Assembly (NCBI GenBank): GCA_032622095.1
Contig: CP136063.1
Span: 40,276,106-40,340,105 of the forward strand
Length of the DNA: 64,000 nucleotides
Direction of reading: 5' to 3'
Source of the DNA: Siphonodentalium dalli
Lineage: Eukaryota; Mollusca; Scaphopoda; Gadilida; Siphonodentaliidae
Below the pieces are notes generated by a model, which had not been told where the DNA came from, made no database searches, and saw only the letters and a program-made list of their open reading frames with translations. Made by a program: the position numbers and the translations under genes. Position 1 is the stretch's first letter. Each line of letters begins with the position of its first letter. Below are positions 33,285 through 44,560 of the stretch, piece after piece.

Positions 33285-33348
33285 TTATCAACAGAGAAAA
33301 AAACTTTAACAGAGAATTTTGGGTTAGACCCCAGTTCTGCTGGACTAA
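33285..33348 (-). repeat. Right terminal inverted repeat
   Basis: Complement of the left end: ATTATC, then GAGAAAAAAACTTTAACAGA through GGGTTAG (33294-33327), then CTGCTGGACTAA (33337-33348). Confidence 0.75.
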
Positions 33349-34024
33349 TTTTACTTTCCACCTTTAGTTTGTCTGCCTTATTCTATTTTTTATAATGTTC
33401 ATCAAACATGAGGGGGTGGCTGGGTCTCCAATTTGCATTGGACTAAAACTTGCGTTGGACTGGTGAGGGCCCCAGATCTGACAGGGAAAATCTTGTTTTC
33501 CAGGGTTGGTGGGTCGCCTGTCAACATAGGAAAATGTGAAACTTGTGGTCTGATAACTAGTTTCCTCAGTAATTATACTGGTAGAAAATCAAAGTATGCA
33601 ACAGTACACTATCGATCTATTTTTTATACGAAACTTACAACTGATTATGAACGAAGTATAAAGTATTGAAACATTAGTACACAGTTGGAAGTGAGACACC
33701 CTGCCCATGTCGTCACTTTTTTTGATTTAGATAATATAGTATCAGGGATAGAGGGTCTCCGTTGGGGGGTGTCCACCTTCGGAAATTCCAACTGCACCCC
33801 CCCCCCCTTGAGTCGAAATCACACCAACAAAACTTTTTGCATAATTCCATTTGCACCCCCCTTGTACCTCATGCTCAGGCCTAATTTCCTATATATTCAT
33901 AAGCCATGCTTCTATGTTCCCAGTATGAGAACATTAAGATATTTTAACCTCAAAATTTGCCCCCCAAAAAAAACACCTAGTGGTCTAATTCCAGACACAT
34001 GCACACAGCTACCGACAACAGACC
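33349..34024. other. No gene seen
   Basis: Unremarkable sequence with C-rich runs (near 33797 and 33855). No credible gene. Confidence 0.5.
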
Positions 34025-34620
34025 AGGAAACACCGGGCCGACCATGGTTGTTCGGCCCGGTGTGAGAAAATTTTGAAAACTATACAAGAAAATCGCAAAT
34101 CCTAGCATCTAGACTGGCCTCAACTGGAGCTATCCTAGTGTTGGAAATTTCAAACCTCATGCTCCCCTCAGGTTGAAAAATTCTTCAACAAGTTTGACCA
34201 AATGTAGTAAAATATTGTTTTGCTAAACTAATTAGCAGTTTTGTATTGGCCATGTGGATGGAGCAATGACACACCGGGCCGACCATGGTTCGGCCCGGTG
34301 TGCGAAAATTTTGAAATCTGAATAAGAAAAGCGCAAAATCCTAACATCTAGACCAGCCTCAAGCCTTCCTTTTGTTGGAAATTTCAAACCCTACACCCCC
34401 ACTTAGGTTGGAAAATTTCCAACTGATGACAATTCCAATGACAATGTTGACCAATTGTATGACAATATTGTTTTCTTAAATTAACTAGAAGTTTTTGACT
34501 GGCCACGCGGGAGGGACCAGGACACAAGCTTTCCAAGTGTTGGAAATTCCCAACCTGTCACCCCCCTAAGGTTGGAATATTTCCAACTGATGACCATTTC
34601 TGTCAAAATTTTTGACCAAA
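34025..34620. repeat. Two and a half tandem units with GC-rich hairpins
   Basis: A unit of about 240 bp repeats from 34028, about 34271 and about 34505. Each of the first two starts with ACACCGGGCCGA, a short CCATGG-containing loop, then TCGGCCCGGTGT, a 12-13 bp perfect stem. The rest of each unit carries GTTGGAAATTTC and AGGTTGGAAAATTTCCAAC, a second inverted motif. Confidence 0.75.
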
Positions 34621-34759
34621 AATAGGAACATATGCAAATATTGGTCGAAAAACAATAAATTCCCCCAATAAATTGTTTTGAGTGTATTCTCGTTATGTTC
34701 TTATTCATGTATGTTTAATAAACTCATGTTGACGTCTCATTTCTATCATATTATCAACC

Positions 34760-35200
34760 TGGTTTATTTCTTCTTCTTCTTCTTCTTCTTCCAATAAAAT
34801 GCAAACCCCTGCAGAAGGCTTCTGTAGGAATATTATCGCATTTGTGCGCACAGGCGGATGAGGATGTCGTTAAAATCTAATATTGGTGAATTTAAAATAA
34901 GGATTGTGTATATTACAAGTAAAATCATCATGAGTGGAGTTTAAAAATCTGTTCTGACATCCTCAGTAGCCTGTTTTGAGCATCTCCTTCTGAAAGTCTT
35001 CCAGGGAGGTGCAAGCCACTGCCTCTTCAGATAGGGCGTTCCACATCCGTATGGCCGACGGAAAGGAGTATTTATATGCATCTACTCGCACATGATGCTG
35101 AGTGTAGCGCTGGTTATGGCCTCGTGATCTGGCGTTGGTTTTGCTCTTCACGAGTGGAGTAGCTTGATTTGTGACTTCATTATAGATCTATCGAATGGGA
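34760..35200 (-). pseudogene. 3' end of a CR1/L2/Jockey-like LINE
   Basis: Minus-strand frame with RSRGHNQRY, VDAYKYSFPSAIRMWNALSE and SLEDFQKEML, the familiar C-terminus of ORF2 in CR1/L2/Jockey-group LINEs. Its stop is at 34963. The sequence then runs about 170 bp into a (GAA)n tail (TTC repeats at about 34769-34791 on the plus strand). Microsatellite tails are usual for these LINEs. The copy is 5'-truncated, ending where a MITE begins at 35203, and is unrelated in sequence to the LINE at 60.6-63.5 kb. Confidence 0.8.
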
Positions 35201-35202
35201 GC

Positions 35203-35580
35203 TTAAAGATGGGTTATCTCTTTGTAAACATGTATTATATAGTTACCGGTGTATAACATATTAGATTTGAATCGAAGACTCCTGTCCGGAAATTCTTCTA
35301 TCGATTAATATTAATTTTATTTCGAATATTTTCTGGTCTAAAAGGTGTGTGTTCAGCTAACGAACAATAATGGTTTCTGTTAACAGAGACCGGAAATTGT
35401 ATTGTACAATATTGTCTCAAACAAACGTTACTTATACTCATTATCGCTTATATATGTGGAACAAAACAATACAAACAATCAATCTGGGACATTTGATTTT
35501 CGGTGCCTAGCCATAGGAACAACCCAGTGCTCTATATCGCAATATGGTATCATCCGAATGGTCTGTTCTAACAAGAAATT
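35203..35580 (+). mobile_element. MITE copy lacking its 3' third
   Basis: TTAA at 35203-35206, then AGATGGGTTATCTC and the family sequence to ATGGTCTGTTCTAAC near 35575. The far terminal repeat is absent. Confidence 0.9.
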
Positions 35581-36237
35581 ATAGCATTGAAATCCATGTA
35601 AAAAAGGACGACCGTGTAGTCACGACCTGCACTGCTCAGACTAATATTTGACTTATAAATATGAACGTCAAGATTTAATTAACTATAAATATTTCTTATA
35701 AGCAATTTACGTACACGATGTTGGTTGCTTGTGGTAGGGGGATTGGGTCTCTGTACCTAATTATCATATTGTACTCATACATGTATCTTCCAGCCTTTCG
35801 ATCGTGGCTCCCCGGAGCCATTTTTTTTGACTGGCACATATGCCCATTCTCAATTTGAATGAAATATTAGTTGTACTCGCCTCCACAACCCTTGGCCTTG
35901 GATGGAAATTGGGGTAATTATGAGTGAGAACTTGGGTTTACCCCCTCATAATTTGGGTTGTTTGTTTGTTTCAAATCAAAACTTAAATCATTAGAATATA
36001 AGTAAGGAAGAACATTCAATTTCCAAGAACATGTTTTCTTTGTACCTGTACAAATTCTATAGTGATTTTATAGAAAACTTAATCAGATTTCGCGAAGCGA
36101 AATCTGAAAGTTTTCATGACGGTAACGCGCATGAGATCCGTATACCTATGAAGCTGTAATATGATCGTACGTGACACGTAATGGAGCAACCACCAAGTTG
36201 ATCATTAAGTTCAATGTTACAATAATTATAGGATGTA
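35581..36237. other. No gene seen
   Basis: No recognised feature. Contains a small GCGAAGCGAAATC palindrome-like motif near 36090. Confidence 0.5.
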
Positions 36238-36800
36238 CCGTACAGGGTAGGTACTACATGTGCTACACCACTCGGAGAAATGTCTGTGTCGTCACACAAA
36301 TACCATGCTAGAACTTGGATTAATATATTCGTAATCGTATATAGTCACCAATAGCCGGGTTACTACCGTAGTAACGGACATTGTGAATCTAGTGAACTAT
36401 TAAAACCCAGCATTAAAATCATGGTAATGATCAGTCCAAACATATGAGTAAAGTTCGAACATAAGATAATAATAGCTGAGAACCTGGTGCGAATTGAACT
36501 GTGGTGGGGCCTCAAGCATATCTACCCCTGCACGTCAGAACAGAATTATGCCATGAAATGGCATACGTACCGTAGCTTGAGGATGGAAGTGAACCATCAT
36601 CCCACAGCGAAATCAACCAGGCCTGTTTGGGTTTGAATAGTTCACTAGATGGGCAATGTCAGGTACTACGGTAGTAACCCGGTTATTGGTGACTATATAC
36701 GATTACGAATATATCAATTCAAGTTCTAACATGGTATTTTAGTGTGATGACACAGACATTTCTCCGAGTGGTGTAGCACATGTAGTACCCTGTATGTATA
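36238..36800. mobile_element. Small foldback element
   Basis: The left arm (about 36238-36405) contains TACACCACTCGGAGAAATGT, TCGTATATAGTCACCAATAG and GGTTACTACCGTAGTAAC. These recur inverted in the right arm (about 36642-36800). The loop is about 235 bp. No coding capacity and no clear target duplication. Confidence 0.8.
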
Positions 36801-37395
36801 TATACATATATATATATATCACAGCAGAAGTTTCCTTAGAATTAATGGATGGAAATGGAATGCCTCTAATATTTGTATTATTTGAGTCGGACATAGATTA
36901 CCTTAGCTGCAGGCAATCAATGCAATACATGTAAACTATGTAGAAAAAGAAATTATTGAATAAAATGTAGTGAATATGATGCGTCACTTTAATATTTGAG
37001 TCAGACATAGCTTACCTTACCTGAAGGCAATCAATGCAATAAGTGATGTAGAAACAGAAATTATTGAATGAAGTGTATTAAATGAATATGAAGCGTCATT
37101 TTAATGCAATATCGATTGGGAGGAAGAGAAATGTCACGTTAATAGTTAACGATGATATACATATATAATTATAGATTATCCCCATTGAAGACGACCAATG
37201 CAATGACCAGTGTAGAAATGGAAAAAAAATGTTGCCTGAATGAATCGATGTGTGAACATCAAGTCTCACTTTAATGAAATGTTGAGATGATGGAATCAAC
37301 GATGAATTTGCAATTTCTGTAATGATGAAATTGGTTCACATACCGGTATACATGTATATGCAGCTGAAAATGTGAATTGACTGAAATGTAATTAT
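36801..37395. repeat. Degenerate tandem repeat of ~130 bp
   Basis: Three imperfect units share (ATTTGAGTC)GACATAG, GCAATCAATGCAAT, TGTAGAAA.AGAAATTATTGAAT and GAATATGA.GCGTCA.TTTAAT at about 36890, 37005 and 37120. No gene. Confidence 0.6.
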
Positions 37396-40300
37396 GAAAG
37401 TGTCAATGACACTGTAGCTCAACGAGGAAAGGGCATAATTTCATGTGTTACAGTTAATGGAGCGATTAGGAATGTGGAAAGTTGAAAGGCCTAGTTATGC
37501 AAAGATTAAAATCCAAGATGGCCTCGACAGCCATCGTTTTTTTGCCAAATGACCCAAAAAAGACTCCTTCCTATTTACATATCATTGTTAACATCCTTCA
37601 CAAATTTCATGATGATCCGACAAAAGATACGACCTGTAGCCCGTGTCAAAGGATTTATTCGTGTAAAGAGTAAAATACAAGATGGCTGCTGGCGACCAGG
37701 TTTCTTGGTTCAATTCAAAATGAATCTTTTCCCATCTACATGTAATTGTTAACATCCATGACAAATCTCATGATGATTGGACCAAAGATTCGACAATAGC
37801 CCTTGACAAAGAATTTAGTCATGCAAAGAGTATAATCCAAGATGGCTGCTGGCGGCCGTGTTTTTGGCCGAACAACCCCAAACTTACTCATTTCCCATCT
37901 ACATGTCAATTTTAACATCCATGACAAATTTAATAATGATCCGACAAAAGATACGACCTGTGGCCCGTGCTAATGAATGAATTTTGAAATCCAAGATGAC
38001 CGCTGATGGCCATGTTTTTGGGTCAAACGACCCCAAAATGACTCGTTCCCATCTACATTGTACATGTCAATAGCCATGACAAATATCATAATGATCTGAC
38101 CAAAGGTACGACCTAGAGCCTGTGCCGAAGGATTTAGTCATGCAAAGAGTAAAATCCAAGATGCTCATGACGGCCATGTTTTTTGGTCGAACTACCCCAA
38201 AATGACTCATTCCCATCAACCTGTCATTATTAACATCCATGACAAATTTCATGATAATCAGACGAACAGTACGACATGTAGACTGCGCCAATCGATTTAA
38301 TTTTGAAATCAAAGAGACAAAGATGGCTGCCAGCGGCCATGTTTTCTGGCCAAATGACCCCAAAATGTCTCACTCCCATCCACATGTCAACGTCAACATT
38401 CATGACAAATTTCATAATGATCTGACCAAGTAAGGACCTGTAGCCTGTGCCAAAGGATTTAGTTATGCAAAGAGTAAAATCCAAGATGGCTGCTGGCGGT
38501 CATGTCTTTTGGCCGAATGACCACAAAAGGACTCATTCCCATTTGCATGTCAAGGTCAACAGCCATGACAAATTTCATGAAGATCCGACCAAAGCTACGA
38601 CCTGCAGCCCGCGCCAAAGGATTTAGTCATGGAAAGAGTAAAATCCAAGATGCTCATGACAGCCATGTTTTTTTACCAAACTACCCCAAAATGACTCGTT
38701 CCCATCAGCCTGTCATTATTAACATCCATGACAAATTTCATGATAATCAGATGAACAGTACGACCTGTAGACCGCGCCAATCGATTTAATTTTGAAATCA
38801 AAGATGGCTGCCAGCGGCCATGTTTTTTGGCCAAATGACCTCAAAATGACTCATTCCAATCTACATGTCAATGTCAACATTCATGACAAATTTCATAATG
38901 ATCTGACCAAAGTAAGGACCTGTAGCCTGTGCCAAAGGATTTAGTCATGCAAAGAGTAAAATCCAAATTGGCTGCTGGGCGGCAATGTTTTTTGGCCAAA
39001 ACGACTTGTTCCCATCTACATGTCATTGTTAACATCCATGACAAATTTCATGAAGATCTGACCAAAGCCACGACCTGTAGCCCGCGCCAAAGGATTTAGT
39101 CATGCAAAGAGTAAAATCTAAGATGGCTGCTGGCGGCCACAACAACCCCAGAATGACTCGTTCCCATCTACATGTCAATATTAACATCATGCAAAATTGC
39201 ATGATGATCAGACAAGCAGTACGACCTGTAGCCCATGCAAATGGATTGGATTTTGAAATCCAAGATGGCTGCTGGCAGCCATGTTTTTTTGCCGAATGAC
39301 CCCAAAATGACTCGTTCCGATCTACATGTCAATGTCAACATTCAGGACAAATTTCATAAAGATCAGACCAAAGGTACGACCTGTAGCCAGCGCCAAAGGA
39401 TTTAGTCATGCAAAGAGTAAAATCCAAGATGGCTGCTGGTGGCCATGTTTTTTGGTCAAACTACCCCAAAATGACTCGTTCACATCTACATGTCAATGTC
39501 AATAGCCATGACAAATATCATAATAATCTGACCAAATGTACAACCTAGAGCCTGTGCTGAAGGATTTAGTCAAGCAAAGAGTAAAATCCAAGATGTATTT
39601 TGGCCGAAAGACCACAAAACAGCTCGTTCCCATCTACATGTCATTGTTAACACCAATGACAAATTTCATGAAGATCCGACCAAAGCTACGACCTGTAGCC
39701 CGCGCCAGAGGATTTAGTCATGCAAAGAGTAAAATCCAAGATGGCTGCTGGCGGCCATGTTTTTTGGCCGAACGACCCCAAAATGGCTCGTTTCCCATCT
39801 GCCTGTCATTATTAACATCCATGACAAATTTCATGATAATCAGACAAACAGTATGACCTGTAGACCACGCGAATCGATTTAATTTTGAAATCCAAGATGG
39901 CTGCCAGTGGCCATGTTTTTTGGCCGAATGACCCCAAAATGACTCGTTCCCATTTACATGTCAATGTCAACATTCATGACAAATTTCATAATGATCTGAC
40001 CAAAGGTACGACCTGTCGCCTGTGCCAAAGGATTTAGTCATACAAAGAGTGAAATCCAAGATGGCTGCTGGCGGCCATGATTTTTGGCTGAATGACCCCA
40101 AAAGGATTCTTTCCAATCTACATGTTATTGTTAACATCCATGACAAATTTCATGAAGATCCTACCACCGCTACGACCTGTAGCGGCGCCAAAGGATTTAG
40201 TCATGCAAAGAGTAAAATCAAAGATGGCTGCTGGCGGCCATGTTTTTTGGTGGAACGACCCCAAAATGACAAATTTCATGATGATCAGATAAACAGTAAG

Positions 40301-40530
40301 ACATGTAGACCGCGCCAATCGATTTAATTTTGAAATCCAAGATGGCTGTCGGCCGCCATGTTTTTTGGCCAATGACCCCAAAATGACTTGTTCCCATCTA
40401 CATGTCAATGTCAACATTCATGACAAATGTTATAAAGATCAGACCAAAGGTACGACCTGTAGCCCGCACCAAAGAAAATTGTTGACGGACACACACACGC
40501 ACACATGGACGTCGTTGAGCTAATAATGAA
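37396..40530 (+). mobile_element. 3.1-kb copy of the ~163-bp-unit (pearl/HINE-like) element
   Basis: It starts with AGTGTCAATGACACTGTAGC and ends with TTGACGGACACACACACGCA and GTTGAGCTAATAATGA. Between lie about 19 units of roughly 163 bp. Two unit types interleave: one with CAAAGGATTTAGTCATGCAA, the other with CAATCGATTTAATTTTGAAA. Both carry AAGATGGCTGC, TTTTTTGGCCGAA, CCCCAAAATGACTCGTTCCC and CATGACAAATTTCATGA. Several open frames occur by chance because of the period; none is a gene. It is the long version of the copy at 12.46 kb. Confidence 0.85.
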
Positions 40531-42250
40531 TATGTGATGTGTCGCTTTTAATGAATTGGCAATGACAGCAGTATGGAAACTGTCACTGCGGTGGAGTTAC
40601 GATACATGCCGTTAGGTTATGATACACGGTCTACAGCCCTACAGGTATTAGCGGGTTGTCACACCAGATGTTGAAGAAAATTATGATATATGTCCATGAG
40701 GATCTTTTTAAAGATTGGGTAAGTGTTGGCGCTGGGTATAGCTGTTAAAACAGTCACATCCGTTAAAACCGCCATAAGCAGAATTAATATTATAAACAAA
40801 CTTTGTTCTTATACCAATCATAAATACATGTATCACATTAATTTCAGCATGTTGTTATGTTAGTACTTTGTGTTACATGTATGTAAGCAAACGTCATCTT
40901 ATGTAAACAAACAGTACATGTACATGTAAGTAAAGAGTATGCGATAAGCAAAACACTCAACACCGAGTAGACCCCCACTGCATATACATGTATATGAAAT
41001 TTTTTTAGAAATGCCACCGTTATTTCACGCCTTTAGATTAGGCTAATTTGGGGGACAGAGGTGATAGGTTTGTGTGAGGGGGGGGGGGGGGGGTACCCCC
41101 TTGTGACTATTGGGGGTACTTTTTAAAGTAAACCGAAAATGGGGGCTGTCTGGTTGTTCTGAAGCATATGAAAGGTGAAAGAAATGAACCAATGGCCCCC
41201 ATATCATTTCCTGGCAACTTGGGCTTATATCAGCATTCAGCAAGTTATGTTACATGTACCCTTATATTTTCAAGTTTTGTAGGTAACAATTTATTGAATA
41301 TTGGGAATATTGGATCATTTGACATCAACAAAGAAATTTTATAGATGTATGGTGCTTGAAACTTCACCAAGCAGTTCACCAACACACTGATCATGGGTAT
41401 TTCCAATTAAAATTTAATTTAATCCAAGTTAAATCGCATAATCAAAGTAATTAATGGCTGAACATCACCATCTTTAACTGTGGAATCTGATCCAATGCCT
41501 CCCATACAGAGAGGCCTAAGCTGAATGAGGTTCCCAGAGGGTGAATTTGGTGATGCTAGCCCTCTGGGGACCTCATTCCGCAAATGTCAGCCACACTAAA
41601 TTCAGACTTGGGGACCGCCCACCTCTAGTTCTATTGAGAATCATATATTAACCCTTCCTTTACTAAATGCTTATTGACAAGTAGATGTTGTGGGAAGTGT
41701 TCAGATAAAGTCGTTTGTTGAACTTTTCTGAACATTTCCAACCAATTAATAGATCTATCCTTCTACACATGTACATGTATGTCTTATCTGTTGTCATCTG
41801 CTTGCATTTCCTGAACAACCCTCTGAATGAATAATAGATCATTCAAATAAATTCTTTTTTACTTGGTGGGAGAATCCATTTAGTAAAGAAAGGGTTATAT
41901 CAAATTTTCGCTACGATAAGGGAGCAATGATTCATAGCCCCTACAATTCAGTGGAATCATGAACTTATTTACAACATACCGCATTACCGGTATAGCCATT
42001 TAATAAGCTAAATCTCAGATTTTGGTGTTGAATGGGTCACCATGAATCACTCTCAACCTAATCAATCGCCACAGTGTTTTGCTTATCGCTCACTATTTAC
42101 ATGCTGTATATATACAAACGCTCCGCTCACACAAAGTGTTTTGCGGAAAATAACGCATTCTTAATATATTTCATTATTCTACATGTACGGTATACTATTA
42201 GGATATTTTTGAGGAAATTTTCATAATTTGGTAACTGTTATTTCTAAATT
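40531..42250. repeat. Dispersed repeat, long copy
   Basis: The outer parts match the shorter repeat at 56.2-56.6 kb: TTATGTAAACAAACAGTA and ATAAGCAAAACACT near 40900-40960, TGTTGAATGGGTCAC to AACTGTTATTTCTAAATTAT near 42030-42245. GCGATAAGCAAAACACT near 40947 is inverted as AGTGTTTTGCTTATCGC near 42072, so the copy may have inverted ends. The interior is not coding. A run of about 16 G is at 41078-41093. Confidence 0.55.
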
Positions 42251-42917
42251 ATTACTTATTACATGTACATACATGTATGTACATGTACACATGTACCGGC
42301 AGACTTTCATTTTTAGAAAATGTAGGCGGGCAGAGTCCCGCTCGCTGGGTTTTGGCCAGGCGCGCGGTTTCTATCAAGATAAAATAAACAGCGGAAATAC
42401 ATTCATAAATGCCACGTAAATTGAATTTGTTTACTCACGATCGATGTCCAGTGAATCTCTTTGATGGTTTAACACTGCTTAATCCACTATCCATAAGCAC
42501 AAGTGAATGTTACACACTATGTTTTATATTCTACATGCTCCTATATTAAATGTAATTCATAATTATTAATAAGGAATCAATTTAATACTCAGATTCCAAG
42601 CTGACAGAATAAATATCAACATCTCCCAGCCACGTGGTCTCGCTTTGATTTTCGAGGAATTTATGTGACGTCATAAGCCATACCGGTACATAGAAATGTA
42701 TTTTTAGCTTCGATTCATTCAGTCTCAGACAGATAGTACATTTGACACGTCACACCGTGTGACATCGTCTGGGTAGACACTAATAATAGCGTTATCAGGT
42801 TCGCTCTCTGTATTTGGCCTAGGTGCACAATCGATCGCTCGCTGGTTTTCAGTTTTAGCTGTGCGATGGTGCGCAAGAGCGATCGCGCGCCTCAAAAATG
42901 AAAGTCTGTACCAGTAC
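42251..42917. other. No gene seen
   Basis: Contains short ACATGTAC repeats near 42265-42290. Nothing else recognised. Confidence 0.5.
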
Positions 42918-43530
42918 ACTTAGCTGATGTGCCTGACTTCATCCGGGCTCTTTAGGGAACAACGTTGCCAACCGGTATACATGTACAATGTATGAGTATA
43001 TATCGAGGTCGCAGTCAAGGACACAGTCGCATATGAAATTGGACCCACCCATATACCGGTAGTTCCCGGGATCAAAGTAGGCCTTTGGTAAATTAATACC
43101 AAATTTAAGTCCGATCAGTCGTGCAGTTTTCAAGTCTATAACACACAGAGACAGAAGTTCTAAAATATAACATAATAGACCAAATGATGTACCTGACTTC
43201 GTCCGCGCTATTTAGGGATTTCTCTATGATCGCCTCCGTTTGGACAAAATATACAGCATCTGGTCAGTGGAAAAACGATCAGTCGAGGTCCAGAAACCGA
43301 TGAGTGTATATGTGCGCTACCGGTAGGTCAATGTCAAGGACAGTCGCATGTGAAATTAGACCTCCCATATTGTTTCCAGGATGAAAGAAGCCTACCGTGC
43401 ATACAATGTACATGTACATGTACCAATCGATTGGTTGAGGTCCAGACACATGCCTATAGTATATGAGCATATACCTACATGGTCACTCATGAAATTGGAC
43501 CCGCCCATTTCCGGGATCAAAGTAGACATA
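42918..43530. repeat. Degenerate tandem duplication, ~260-bp unit
   Basis: The units begin near 42918 (GATGTGCCTGACTTCATCCG) and 43183 (GATGTACCTGACTTCGTCCG), with a partial third near 43450. They share ACAGTCGCATATGAAATTGG and CCGGGATCAAAGTAG. Confidence 0.7.
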
Positions 43531-43879
43531 CAATACATGTACCCCGCTGGACAAAACAAGTATCCATTGGCACCGCAGTGTATTTGCTGTTCGGCTGTGG
43601 TGTCAGAGTTTGTAACTGCAGTTGAGCACCGAAGCCGAACGGCAAGTACACTGCGGCCAAACGGCAAGTTCACTACGGCCGAAAGGCAACTACCCTCACG
43701 GTCGAATGGCATGTACACCGTGGTTAGATTTCTGGTTTGTATTGTCTATTTTCAGTTTGATGAAAGTACACTGTGGCAAATACACCATGCCGAATGGCAA
43801 TTACATCACGACCCAACTGTAGTTAGCCGGTGGCGCCGCGGTGTAGTTACATTTCAGCCGCGGTGGCAATGCTAACCAC

Positions 43880-44560
43880 ACCGCAGTTAAGTGGTCCCAC
43901 ACACAGACAGAATTTCCGAAAAACAACCGATGAACAAATGACCGATGATGAAAAACAACGAAAAAACACACCGGCTGACGAATGGTGGCAAATGACAGAT
44001 AAATGACGAGGATGACGATGGCAAATGGCAACAAACAACAACGAAGTAAAATACCGACTGATGACGAAAAACAAATGGCCAACGACTAACACGATGTCAA
44101 ACAATCGATGACGAAAAATTACTGATGACGAAAAACAAACAGCCAAAGATGAACACGATGTCGAATGATCGACGACGAAAAATGTCTTGATGACAAACAC
44201 ATCGACCCAGGCCTGCAGGTTTCAAAATTATGTGTAACGTACAGTACCGGTACATGTATTTTTTTTTCGCCTGGTAATCCTAGTCCAAATCTACGGGATA
44301 CATGTATAATGTACCCTGCTGGACAAAACAAGTTTCCACTTGACCACGGTGCAGTTAGCATTGCCACTGCGGCCGAAATGCACTACATTGCCACAAAAAC
44401 CACGACTGACGACAAATGAACAAAGGATGAAAACAAACGACCAACAATAAACACGACGACAAACGACAGACGACAACCAAACACGAATGACGACAAACAC
44501 ACTGACTGTGACACTGATGACCAACGAATGACAACGACAAATTGTCAAATGATGAAAAAT
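43880..44560. repeat. Degenerate ACGA-rich simple repeat
   Basis: A long purine-skewed stretch of CGATGACGAAAAACAAACG-type words in two blocks, 43900-44190 and 44390-44545. The short frames it opens on both strands are low-complexity artefacts. Confidence 0.7.

Larger units (their letters stand above)
27797..33348 (+). mobile_element. 5.5-kb Academ-like DNA transposon with terminal inverted repeats
   Basis: Inverted repeats bracket a single long gene: TTAGTCTAGCAG at 27797 pairs with CTGCTGGACTAA at 33337, and CTAACCCAAAATTCTCTG at 27828 pairs with its complement ending at 33327. The gene joins a DDE-like region with a FEN1/XPG-like nuclease. From memory, the Academ superfamily of Kapitonov and Jurka is defined by that combination, so I place it there or close by. 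I could not find a matching target duplication next to the ends. The element carries a 520-bp MITE and several frameshifts, so this copy is non-autonomous now. Confidence 0.65.

Noticed and set aside
37482-40327. Several 60-100 codon frames (DGCWRPCFLAERP type)
   Set aside because: They come from the ~163-bp tandem unit read in different frames. Periodic and broken between units.
43381-43875. 164-codon frame
   Set aside because: Lies over degenerate repeat sequence, with no domain and competing open frames on the opposite strand.
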